Assembly (NCBI GenBank): GCA_001564255.1 | Contig: LKNC01000125.1 | Coordinates: 1 to 7,984, forward strand | Length of the DNA: 7,984 bases | From: Natrialbaceae archaeon Tc-Br11_E2g1 | GTDB taxonomy: Archaea; Halobacteriota; Halobacteria; Halobacteriales; Natrialbaceae | Reading direction: 5' to 3' | Shown: piece by piece, positions 1-4,830 of the stretch | How the letters are laid out: every line of letters begins with the position of its first letter | Numbering within the stretch: position 1 is the stretch's first letter | Notes under the pieces: model-generated | What the model saw: the letters and a program-made list of their open reading frames with translations, nothing else | What the model was told of the DNA's origin: nothing | Database searches by the model: none | Made by a program: the position numbers and the translations under genes

Positions 1-68
1 CGGTGGGCCGAGTCGTACCTGTCGGCCCAGTACGTTCGAAACCCGTCGGCGTAGTCGGTTTTACTCAT
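1..68 (-). CDS. 5' end of an unidentified CIS operon gene (partial)
   Basis: Only the first 22 complete codons are in view; the gene runs off the left edge. It starts with ATG at 68-66, preceded by a good Shine-Dalgarno (GGAGAT, complement of 74-79) about 5 nt upstream, and lies 61 nt after the stop of the third tube-family gene on the same strand. The visible peptide begins MSKTDYADGFRTYWADRYDS and is polar and aromatic, with no signal peptide or membrane segment. In related injection-system loci the gene after the Pvc5-type tube protein usually encodes a LysM-domain adaptor or a spike/baseplate component. That is an expectation from gene order; nothing in these residues proves it. The reality of the gene is fairly sure, its identity unknown. 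Confidence 0.6.
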   Translation of the reverse strand, partial: MSKTDYADGFRTYWADRYDSAH

Positions 69-129
69 GTGTCATCTCCGGTTTTCGTCCCGCCCACGGT
101 CGTCGGGTAGCTATCGTGCTCATCGGCGA

Positions 130-591
130 TCAGTAATCGACCGTCTCGATCCCCTCGTGGGTGAATTCGACCATCTCCATCGCGACGTTGGTACCGTTCG
201 CGTGCATACGCGGCCCCTCCCAGCGGATCGGATAGGCGTTGATGAAGACCCATCCGCGAACCTCCTGGCCTTGCTTATCGGCCATCGTCACGATGACGTC
301 CCGTTGGACGGTCTCACGCTCCGTCGAGGTCGACTTGGCCACCCATCGAAAGAACTCGTTGTAGCCGGTGATCCCCCTGTACAACGTGACGTTCGATGCG
401 TGAACGCGGTCTGGGAATTTGTGGGTGTACTCGTTGACACCGCCCTCGCGGTACTCGACGACGGAGCTCTCGACTCGGAGCCCGGAGACGTCGGTGAACC
501 CACCGACGACGACGCCGTCTATTTCGACGTGAAAGCGTGAGTCTCTGTACGGAACTGCGTCGGGTCGTGTTTCGGTGAAATCGAACGTCAT
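130..591 (-). CDS. CIS tube-family protein, T4 gp19-like (Pvc5/tube-initiator position)
   Basis: A 153-residue protein of the phage tail-tube fold (T4 gp19 / Pvc1-Pvc5 family). In such systems these subunits form the hexameric rings of the inner tube, and the Pvc5-type paralogue joins the tube to the spike and baseplate. Family signatures visible in order: a strand ending FHVEIDGVVVGGFTDVSGL (about 20-38), YREGG (47-51), KFPDR then NVTLYRGIT (58-75), FFRWV (80-84), and WVFINAYPIRWEGP (114-127) followed by AMEMVEFTHEG (137-147). Length is normal for the family. It differs clearly from the two tube genes upstream, lacking their RWEFTNAWP form, and its place after the chaperone-like genes fits the Pvc5 slot. 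No clear Shine-Dalgarno precedes ATG 591. A 10-codon mini-ORF (620-588) ends in TGA overlapping this start as ATGA, which could couple translation. The family call is firm; the specific role is inferred from order. Confidence 0.92.
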   Translation of the reverse strand: MTFDFTETRPDAVPYRDSRFHVEIDGVVVGGFTDVSGLRVESSVVEYREGGVNEYTHKFPDRVHASNVTLYRGITGYNEFFRWVAKSTSTERETVQRDVIVTMADKQGQEVRGWVFINAYPIRWEGPRMHANGTNVAMEMVEFTHEGIETVDY

Positions 592-600
592 GGAACGGTC

Positions 601-618
601 GCCGGCTCTCCGGCCGGC
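601..618 (-). other. GC-rich hairpin in the operon spacer
   Basis: GCCGGC at 601-606 and again at 613-618, separated by TCTCCG. The hexamer is its own reverse complement, so the pair can form a 6-bp G/C-only stem with a 6-nt loop on the transcript. It lies in the 64-nt spacer between the DUF6760-type gene and the third tube gene, 10 nt before that gene's ATG. No T-run follows on the minus strand, so it is not an evident terminator. It may be an mRNA stability or processing element, or chance in GC-rich DNA. Confidence 0.35.
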
Positions 619-655
619 ATGGTGGTGTGATCCGATCCCGGTCGAGATGGGTGGT

Positions 656-859
656 CTACAACGGCAGGTTCTCTATGGTCGGTTCCAGGAGGTCGTCCTC
701 GCCCGGACTGCTCACCTCCTCGTTGATCGTGCTGATCTCCTCGCACCATCGTCGTCGTTCCCAGTGGGGCATCGAGAGGACTTCCTCCCGCGGCCAGTTG
801 AAGTAGTAGGCGATGAACGCCATCTCTTCGAAGAGTTCGTCGGGAGGGTGCGTGGTCAT
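656..859 (-). CDS. Small CIS protein, DUF6760-like
   Basis: A 67-residue protein resembling the small DUF6760 family found in extracellular injection-system loci. Visible core: LFEEMAFIAYYFNWPREEVL (9-28), then MPHWERRRWCEEISTINEE (30-48), matching the family pattern of an aromatic helix followed by HxERRRW and EEI.IN. The tail (49-67) is acidic and low in complexity. The function of the family is not established. Position directly after the gp41-like gene suggests a tail-assembly chaperone or baseplate-assembly role. The start ATG (859-857) overlaps the stop of the upstream gene as ATGA, so it is either re-initiated by terminating ribosomes or reached by a -1 frameshift at the GGGAAAC heptamer (868-874). 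In the latter case it would be the C-terminal part of a roughly 200-residue fusion. It ends with TAG at 658-656. Confidence 0.85.
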   Translation of the reverse strand: MTTHPPDELFEEMAFIAYYFNWPREEVLSMPHWERRRWCEEISTINEEVSSPGEDDLLEPTIENLPL

Positions 860-1257
860 GGCTCGGGGTTTCCCGGTTTCTCTTCGACCTCCGGGTCGGC
901 GCCTCCGTCGACGTCGGAGGCGCCGATCGGTGACTCGAGTACGTCGACGAAGTCGGTTCCGCCGTTGTTGATGCGCTCGTAGAACTCCTGTAGATACGCG
1001 AGGTCGGCGACGAAAAGCGACTCGATCACTTCCGGCGTGATCCGATCGAGCGAGCCGAGGTCCGAAACGACCCGCGAAAGCAGGATGAGCGTCAGGAACG
1101 ACGGGTTTTCCTGTACACGTGGGTCGTTCAGTGGCTTGATCTCGTCGGCGGCGGTCGCCAGGCGCATTCGCCCTTCTCTGTGGACGGTTCCCTCGTCGTC
1201 GACGTACCCTTTCGGGAGGGTGAACTCGAATTCGGTCTGTAATCCTGATTCGGACAT
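856..1257 (-). CDS. CIS tail-assembly chaperone-like protein (Mu gp41-like)
   Basis: A 133-residue protein with the signature of phage/CIS tail-assembly proteins of the Mu gp41 type: LPKGYVDDEGTVHREGRMRL (14-33), ATAADEIKPLNDPRVQENP (34-52), a hydrophobic helix FLTLILLSRVVSDLGSL (54-70), and ITPEVIESLFVADLAYLQEF (73-92). The last ~35 residues are a flexible acidic Gly/Pro-rich tail. In phages such proteins bind the tape measure or tube subunits during assembly and are absent from the finished tail; that role is carried over here by family resemblance. It starts one base after the stop of the second tube gene (TAA-C-ATG) with no strong Shine-Dalgarno, implying coupled translation. Its stop overlaps the next start as ATGA. 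A GGGAAAC slippery heptamer covers codons 128-130. Confidence 0.88.
   Translation of the reverse strand: MSESGLQTEFEFTLPKGYVDDEGTVHREGRMRLATAADEIKPLNDPRVQENPSFLTLILLSRVVSDLGSLDRITPEVIESLFVADLAYLQEFYERINNGGTDFVDVLESPIGASDVDGGADPEVEEKPGNPEP
868..874 (-). promoter_or_regulatory. Candidate -1 ribosomal frameshift site, GGGAAAC
   Basis: On the minus strand the bases read G-GGA-AAC, with GGA (codon 129) and AAC (codon 130) in the zero frame of the chaperone-like gene. This is exactly the X-XXY-YYZ register of a -1 slippery site. After slipping to GGG-AAA the ribosome would read Pro-Arg-Ala and then enter the downstream gene at its ATG with no stop between, giving a fusion of 130+3+67 = 200 residues. 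Phage lambda G/GT uses the closely similar GGGAAAG heptamer for the same class of tail chaperone. The palindrome CTCTTCGAAGAG begins about 26 nt downstream, but no strong stimulatory structure is evident. The sequence is certain; its use as a frameshift site is inference. Confidence 0.5.
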
Positions 1258-1258
1258 G

Positions 1259-1702
1259 TTATGCGGTTCTGCTCATTTCGTCGTAGGCGATGACGATCGT
1301 CTCCATTGCGACCTGTGAGCCGTCGGTGGTCAGCGTCGGCGGATGATACTCACGCGGCCACGCGTTGGTAAACTCCCAGCGCGGGCCGCCACCGTCGAAC
1401 ATCTCGTTTTTCAATGTGATCGAAATCGCGTCCTCTTTGCCTTCCTCGATCTTTCCCTGGTTGATCTTCCGACGCCAGGTCAGGAGGTCGTCGTTGTCGT
1501 CGGCACCGCGGGTCATGACCAAGTCGTCATACCGCGTGCTCCCCCAGAGTTTGGTGTTGTGTGCGGCGTCGGCTCCCGTTCGGTAGTCGTTGACCTCGGT
1601 CGTCGTGTTCGGCATTCGGACCTCGACGAAGTCCTCGACGTCGTACTCCCCGAGGTCGACGACGAACCGATTTATCTTGTATGGTTCTAGTCTGTTTACC
1701 AT
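1259..1702 (-). CDS. CIS inner-tube protein, second copy
   Basis: A 147-residue tail-tube protein (T4 gp19 / Pvc1 family). Visible features: N-terminal strand INRFVVDLGEYDVEDFVEV (10-28), the polar loop region around YRTGADAAHNTKLWG (40-54), YDDLVMTRG (58-66), WRRKI (76-80), and the family hallmark RWEFTNAWPREY (107-118) followed by METIVIAYDEM (133-143). By eye it is about 42% identical to the tube protein encoded just upstream, so the two are old tandem paralogues. They may alternate in the tube, or one may be specialised for its end. An AGGAGGA Shine-Dalgarno (complement of 1714-1720) lies 11 nt before the ATG, inside the last codons of the upstream gene; only 5 nt separate that stop from this start. 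Confidence 0.93.
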   Translation of the reverse strand: MVNRLEPYKINRFVVDLGEYDVEDFVEVRMPNTTTEVNDYRTGADAAHNTKLWGSTRYDDLVMTRGADDNDDLLTWRRKINQGKIEEGKEDAISITLKNEMFDGGGPRWEFTNAWPREYHPPTLTTDGSQVAMETIVIAYDEMSRTA

Positions 1703-1707
1703 CTTCC

Positions 1708-2154
1708 TTACGTTCCTCCTTTACGCTCCATTCCCTCGTGGGCGATCACGAGCGTTTCCGTCGCGATGTCGTCTTTGTCCGCGTTGAAGTTCGGCGTCTG
1801 GTACTCTTTCGGCCAGGCGTTGGTGAACTCCCACCGCAGGGCGCTCTGTCCCATCTCGTCTTTGAGGATCACCGCGATCGAGTCCTTGCGGGCGTCCTCG
1901 AGTTGGCCCTTTTCGACCTTGTCCCGCCACTCGTACAGGGTGTTGTCGTCGTCGACCGCCCGAGTTATGACGAGATCCTCGTACTGGGTCGCCGCCCACA
2001 ACTGCTGGGTGTGGGCCGGGTCTTCACCACCCCTAAACTGCGATCGTTCGGTGACGTGCTTCGGGAGTTCGATCTTTCGGAACCCGTCGAGTTCGTCGTC
2101 ACCGAGGTCGACGGAGAACCGTTCACCTCGATATGGGCCGTGTTGGTCTGACAT
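1708..2154 (-). CDS. CIS inner-tube protein, first copy
   Basis: A 148-residue tail-tube protein (T4 gp19 / Pvc1 family), the subunit expected to stack as hexamers inside the sheath and be driven into the target on contraction. Visible features: RFSVDLGDDELDGFRKIELP (12-31), QLWAATQYEDLVITR (51-65), LYEWRDKVEKGQ (73-84), and the family signature RWEFTNAWPKEYQTP (107-121), then ATETLVIAHEG (131-141). It follows the sheath gene by 13 nt, the usual sheath-tube order. A GAGG Shine-Dalgarno lies about 4 nt before ATG 2154. The next gene encodes a paralogue about 42% identical. The family call is firm. Confidence 0.94.
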   Translation of the reverse strand: MSDQHGPYRGERFSVDLGDDELDGFRKIELPKHVTERSQFRGGEDPAHTQQLWAATQYEDLVITRAVDDDNTLYEWRDKVEKGQLEDARKDSIAVILKDEMGQSALRWEFTNAWPKEYQTPNFNADKDDIATETLVIAHEGMERKGGT

Positions 2155-2167
2155 TGTTCCTCGTTAT

Positions 2168-3766
2168 CTATGAATCTCCGGTCCACTGGCCGATGCGGAA
2201 GATGACGAACTCTGCGGGCTTGACCGGTGCGACGCCGATCTCGACGATCAAACGGCCGTTGTCGATGTCGTCTTGGGTCATCGTCGACTCGTCACAGCGG
2301 ACGTAGAACGCCTCTTCGGGCGTCGTTCCCATGAGTGCGCCGTCTCGCCAGACGGTAGTGAGGAACTGCTCGACGGTCTGTCTCACGCGAGCCCAGAGGT
2401 CCTGGTCGTTCGGCTCGAAGACGACCCACTGGGTCCCGTCGTCGATCGACTGCTTGAGAAACAGGAACAACCGGCGAACGTTGATGTACTTCCAGGACGG
2501 ATCGCTCGCGGTCGTTCGTGCACCCCAGACGCGGATACCGCGTCCCTGGAACTCACGGATACAGTTTACACCCTTCGGATTCAGCAGGTCCTGTTCGGCT
2601 TTCGTGATGTTGACCTGCAGACCCTGTGCACCCCTGACGACCTCGTTCGCGGGTGCCTTGTGGACGCCAGTCTGGTTGTCACTCCGGGCGTAGATGCCAG
2701 CCAGGTGACCACCCGGCGGGACCAGTTCGGTCGTTCCCGTCGCCGGGTCGATGATCTCGATCCACGGGTAGTAGTACGCCGCGTACGAGGAGTCGACGGG
2801 CGTCTCCATGTCCGAAATCGCGCCGGCGTTCTGCGGTGCCTGCAAGATTGCAAACCGCTCGCCCATGTTCTCACAGTGGGTGACGAGCGCGTCGGTCACG
2901 CCCGGAACGTCGTTCTCGTCGGGCGCACAGACGATAGAGATGTTGTCGATCTCCTCGAACGCCGCCAGGCCCGAGCGGTTTTCCGGCGAGTCGTTGCCCT
3001 GGTAGTCAGCGAGTGTCACGCCGTCGGTGCCGCCGTCGGTGCTAGCTTCGTCATCCTCGTCCGCTTCGGCGTCGTCTTCGACGTCCTCGGCTTCGTCGCC
3101 CCCGTCGGTGCTCACGCCCCCACCGTTGTCGAGGTCCAGCCAGACCGTCCCGTTCTCGGGGCGGCCGTCGCCCACCGATTCGATCTCGATTAGGGTCGAC
3201 GAGCCCTCGAGGATAGTCCCGTAGTACTGCGAGGAGCCTTCCTCGGCGGTCAGATCGTCGAATCGCTCTTCTTCCTCGGGTGCCGGATCGGGGTCGTCGC
3301 TGCCCGGGTTCTCGACGTCACCCGGTTCGACCGACCAGTAGCGGACGACCATGTTGAAGATCGTATTGTCGTCGCTCGACATGGGCGCGTCTCGGACGGT
3401 CACCGAGACCGTCTCACCCCAGTCTCCGGGTCCGATCGCCGTGGCGGTCAACACGTCGTCGCCGTCCTCGTCGGTGAGGGTGGCTTTCGCAATCTCGTGT
3501 GGTTCCTCGGGGGTGACTCGGGCGATGAAACAGCGAGTTCCGCCGTTGTTGAAAAACCCCTGCACTGTGTGTGCGAGGTAGGAGTCATCGATTTGCCCAC
3601 CGTAGACCCGGGTGAAGTCCCCGTAGTTGGTGACCAACTGTGGCTTCAGTGGACCCCGTTCGGTCTGCCCGAGGAACCCCGCTGTACTCGTACTCGCACC
3701 TTCGACGGATTTCGACCCGCTGTCGACTTCCTCGACATAGACGCCCGGCGCCAAGTACTCCGGCAT
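2168..3766 (-). CDS. CIS contractile sheath protein
   Basis: A 532-residue phage-tail-sheath-family protein (Pvc2/Afp2-like), expected to form the contractile outer sheath around the tube. The N-terminus YLAPGVYVEEVDSGSKSVEG (4-23), then TAGFLGQTERGPL (28-40), is the classic sheath opening. The C-terminal domain is also classic: LNPKGVNCIREFQGRGIRVW (395-414), YINVRRLFLFLKQSI (427-441), WVVFEPND (447-454), ALMGTTPEEAFYVRCD (477-492), and IEIGVAPVKPAEFVIFRIGQ (about 508-527). The middle (about 145-260) is a variable insert with a very acidic run (about 218-247, edged by two STDGG motifs), probably exposed on the sheath surface. Only one sheath gene is in view, whereas PVC/Afp loci carry three. 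ATG 3766 has an AGAGGTG-type Shine-Dalgarno 7 nt upstream and gives the canonical N-terminus. It is the first gene of the operon. Confidence 0.96.
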   Translation of the reverse strand: MPEYLAPGVYVEEVDSGSKSVEGASTSTAGFLGQTERGPLKPQLVTNYGDFTRVYGGQIDDSYLAHTVQGFFNNGGTRCFIARVTPEEPHEIAKATLTDEDGDDVLTATAIGPGDWGETVSVTVRDAPMSSDDNTIFNMVVRYWSVEPGDVENPGSDDPDPAPEEEERFDDLTAEEGSSQYYGTILEGSSTLIEIESVGDGRPENGTVWLDLDNGGGVSTDGGDEAEDVEDDAEADEDDEASTDGGTDGVTLADYQGNDSPENRSGLAAFEEIDNISIVCAPDENDVPGVTDALVTHCENMGERFAILQAPQNAGAISDMETPVDSSYAAYYYPWIEIIDPATGTTELVPPGGHLAGIYARSDNQTGVHKAPANEVVRGAQGLQVNITKAEQDLLNPKGVNCIREFQGRGIRVWGARTTASDPSWKYINVRRLFLFLKQSIDDGTQWVVFEPNDQDLWARVRQTVEQFLTTVWRDGALMGTTPEEAFYVRCDESTMTQDDIDNGRLIVEIGVAPVKPAEFVIFRIGQWTGDS

Positions 3767-3771
3767 TTACG

Positions 3772-3786
3772 CACACCTCTTGTGTG
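3772..3786 (-). promoter_or_regulatory. Small hairpin overlapping the sheath Shine-Dalgarno
   Basis: CACAC (3772-3776) and GTGTG (3782-3786) are inverted repeats around a 5-nt loop. In the minus-strand mRNA the loop and 3' arm contain the GAGGTG ribosome-binding sequence of the sheath gene, so folding would partly hide it. With only 5 bp the structure is weak at best; a role in limiting sheath translation is speculation. Confidence 0.3.
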
Positions 3787-3801
3787 GAGACATGTTCGGC
3801 G

Positions 3802-3823
3802 AACCACTGTTTCAACGGTGGTT
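3802..3823. promoter_or_regulatory. 8-bp inverted repeat upstream of the sheath gene
   Basis: AACCACTG (3802-3809) and CGGTGGTT (3816-3823) pair over 8 positions (one G-T) around the 6-nt spacer TTTCAA. It lies 35-57 nt upstream of the sheath ATG and downstream of the likely minus-strand TATA region. It could be a protein-binding operator for the CIS operon or an mRNA hairpin in its 5' leader. The symmetry is directly visible; the role is inferred. Confidence 0.4.
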
Positions 3824-3844
3824 ATTTAGCTCTTCTGGCCCGTT

Positions 3845-3870
3845 CGAGAATATTCATATTTCTTATACTT
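3845..3870 (-). promoter_or_regulatory. Likely promoter region of the CIS operon
   Basis: An A/T-rich block in otherwise GC-rich DNA. On the minus strand it contains TATAAG (complement of 3862-3867) and further A/T stretches. Archaeal transcription normally starts about 25 nt past the TATA box, giving a start near 3838 and a leader of about 70 nt that carries the inverted repeat and the Shine-Dalgarno. No better candidate lies closer to the gene, apart from a weak AAATAA near 3822-3828. Confidence 0.4.
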
Positions 3871-4040
3871 TTGTAGAAAAGGAGGCCTTGTATGCTGTTT
3901 TTTACCTGTCGGGTGCATATGAAACATCATACGATGGTAGTGACGCGTCTGGCGATCGCACACCTTTCGAGTGTCAGCCGTTCTAAACACGACGTATGAC
4001 GGTATGGCTCCGATCGGTGTCCGGATACACCACATAGCAA

Positions 4041-4050
4041 ATTTTCTATA
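4041..4050 (+). promoter_or_regulatory. TATA-like box for the plus-strand pvc16-like transcript
   Basis: ATTTTCTATA, preceded by GCAA (4037-4040) as a possible BRE-like element, is the best TATA-like sequence upstream of the DUF4255 gene. Its centre is about 27 nt before GTG 4075, the spacing expected if the transcript begins at that GTG as a leaderless mRNA, which is common in haloarchaea. Directly upstream (4016-4031) is a 5-bp inverted repeat, GGTGT/ACACC, that might be an operator. Confidence 0.45.
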
Positions 4051-4074
4051 GCGCGAGAGTGAGAGTACCACACC

Positions 4075-4221
4075 GTGAACGCAGCTGATAACGGTACCGA
4101 CGACCTCGAGTCTAGCCCACAGAACCGGTGGTCAGCGCCGGAGCAACCACCGATACAGCCGGCCCCGATCGTGCGAAGTCGTTCCTCCGTGAGGGGTGCG
4201 ATCGGTACCGAAGAGTGGTAG
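4075..4221 (+). CDS. Possible 48-codon leader ORF, in frame with the DUF4255 gene
   Basis: An open frame from GTG 4075 to TAG 4219-4221, encoding a Pro/Ser/Arg-rich peptide beginning MNAADNGTDDLESSPQNRW. No family is recognised. In its favour: the GTG sits where a leaderless transcript from the 4041-4050 TATA-like box should begin; the stop lies 3 nt before the DUF4255 ATG; and that ATG lacks a convincing Shine-Dalgarno, so translation coupled to an upstream ORF would be useful. Against it: codon use is only weakly haloarchaeal and the composition is unlike a folded protein. It is in the same frame as the downstream gene, so it may alternatively be an N-terminal extension cut by an amber codon. 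Confidence 0.3.
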   Translation: MNAADNGTDDLESSPQNRWSAPEQPPIQPAPIVRSRSSVRGAIGTEEW

Positions 4222-4224
4222 CCG

Positions 4225-4830
4225 ATGGCCGACTACACAGTCATCGGCGACGCAAGTGCGACGATCCTCGGATTACTCAGAGCGGAAATGAGCGATCGAA
4301 GCGACCTCGACGTCACACCGGCTCAGATCCGACTCGCCTCTCCGGACGAGATCGATCCCGAATCCGACGTCCGACTCTCGGTGTACCTCTACAAAATCTC
4401 GAAAGACGGGCAGAGCGGGACCACCGGCCGCGTTCGGGTAACGGACGACCGGTACCGAGAGCCACCGCTCCCGCTCCGGTTGCGGTACCTGCTCACGGCG
4501 TATCCGGATCAAAAGACGGAATCACCCGTTCAGAACCAACAGCGTACACTCGGGTTCGCCATCCAAGTTATCCACGACAACGCGGTCCTCACCGGAGACA
4601 CACTCGAGGGGTCGTTGGAAAGCGACGACTCGCTTCGCGTTACGCTACACTCCGAGGCCACGGACGAAGTCGAAGACGTCTGGGAGAGCGTCAGTGATCG
4701 CCCGATACAACCGTCCGTGATCTACGAAGTCGGTCCCGTCACGATCGACTCCGCCGAGACGGCCGACGTGAGCGCGGTCACCGAACGCGACGTCTCGATC
4801 GAAGCACGCGCTGACGACGCAGACGAGTAA
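4225..4830 (+). CDS. DUF4255 / Pvc16-like CIS tail terminator protein
   Basis: A 201-residue protein matching the DUF4255 (Pvc16 N-terminal) family, whose PVC/Afp members cap the distal end of the tube and sheath. Visible signatures: the opening DYTVIGDASATILGLLRAEM (3-22), the strand pattern VRLSVYLYKISKDG (49-62), PLPLRLRYLLTAYP (81-94), GFAIQVIHDNAVLTGDTL (110-127), LRVTLHSEATDEVEDVWESV (137-156), and PSVIYEVGPVTI (163-174). Length is normal. ATG 4225 gives the canonical family N-terminus, although no good Shine-Dalgarno precedes it; an in-frame GTG ORF ends just upstream. The gene is divergent from the sheath-tube operon and shares its 458-bp intergenic region, so the terminator can be expressed separately from the structural genes. 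Confidence 0.93.
   Translation: MADYTVIGDASATILGLLRAEMSDRSDLDVTPAQIRLASPDEIDPESDVRLSVYLYKISKDGQSGTTGRVRVTDDRYREPPLPLRLRYLLTAYPDQKTESPVQNQQRTLGFAIQVIHDNAVLTGDTLEGSLESDDSLRVTLHSEATDEVEDVWESVSDRPIQPSVIYEVGPVTIDSAETADVSAVTERDVSIEARADDADE

Noticed and set aside
2273..3193. 306-codon open frame on the plus strand, opposite the sheath gene
   Set aside because: It is an antisense shadow of a strongly supported sheath gene; GC-rich codon bias (GTC/GAC) leaves the opposite strand open. The product has no recognisable motif.
3780..3986. 68-codon plus-strand frame in the control region
   Set aside because: It would cover the presumed sheath leader and promoter; it has no Shine-Dalgarno or leaderless promoter placement and no recognisable product.
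3826..4071. 81-codon minus-strand frame in the CIS control region
   Set aside because: No motif, no ribosome-binding site, basic and His/Tyr-rich composition unlike the neighbours; it covers the likely promoters of both flanking transcripts.
4128..4697. 189-codon plus-strand frame overlapping the DUF4255 gene
   Set aside because: The product is extremely Arg/Pro/Ser-rich and is in another frame of a clear DUF4255 gene.
1..4830. Complete prophage
   Set aside because: Only tail-type genes are visible, and DUF6760-like plus DUF4255/Pvc16-like genes mark an injection system. No capsid, portal, terminase, integrase or attachment site is seen, although sequence to the left is not available.
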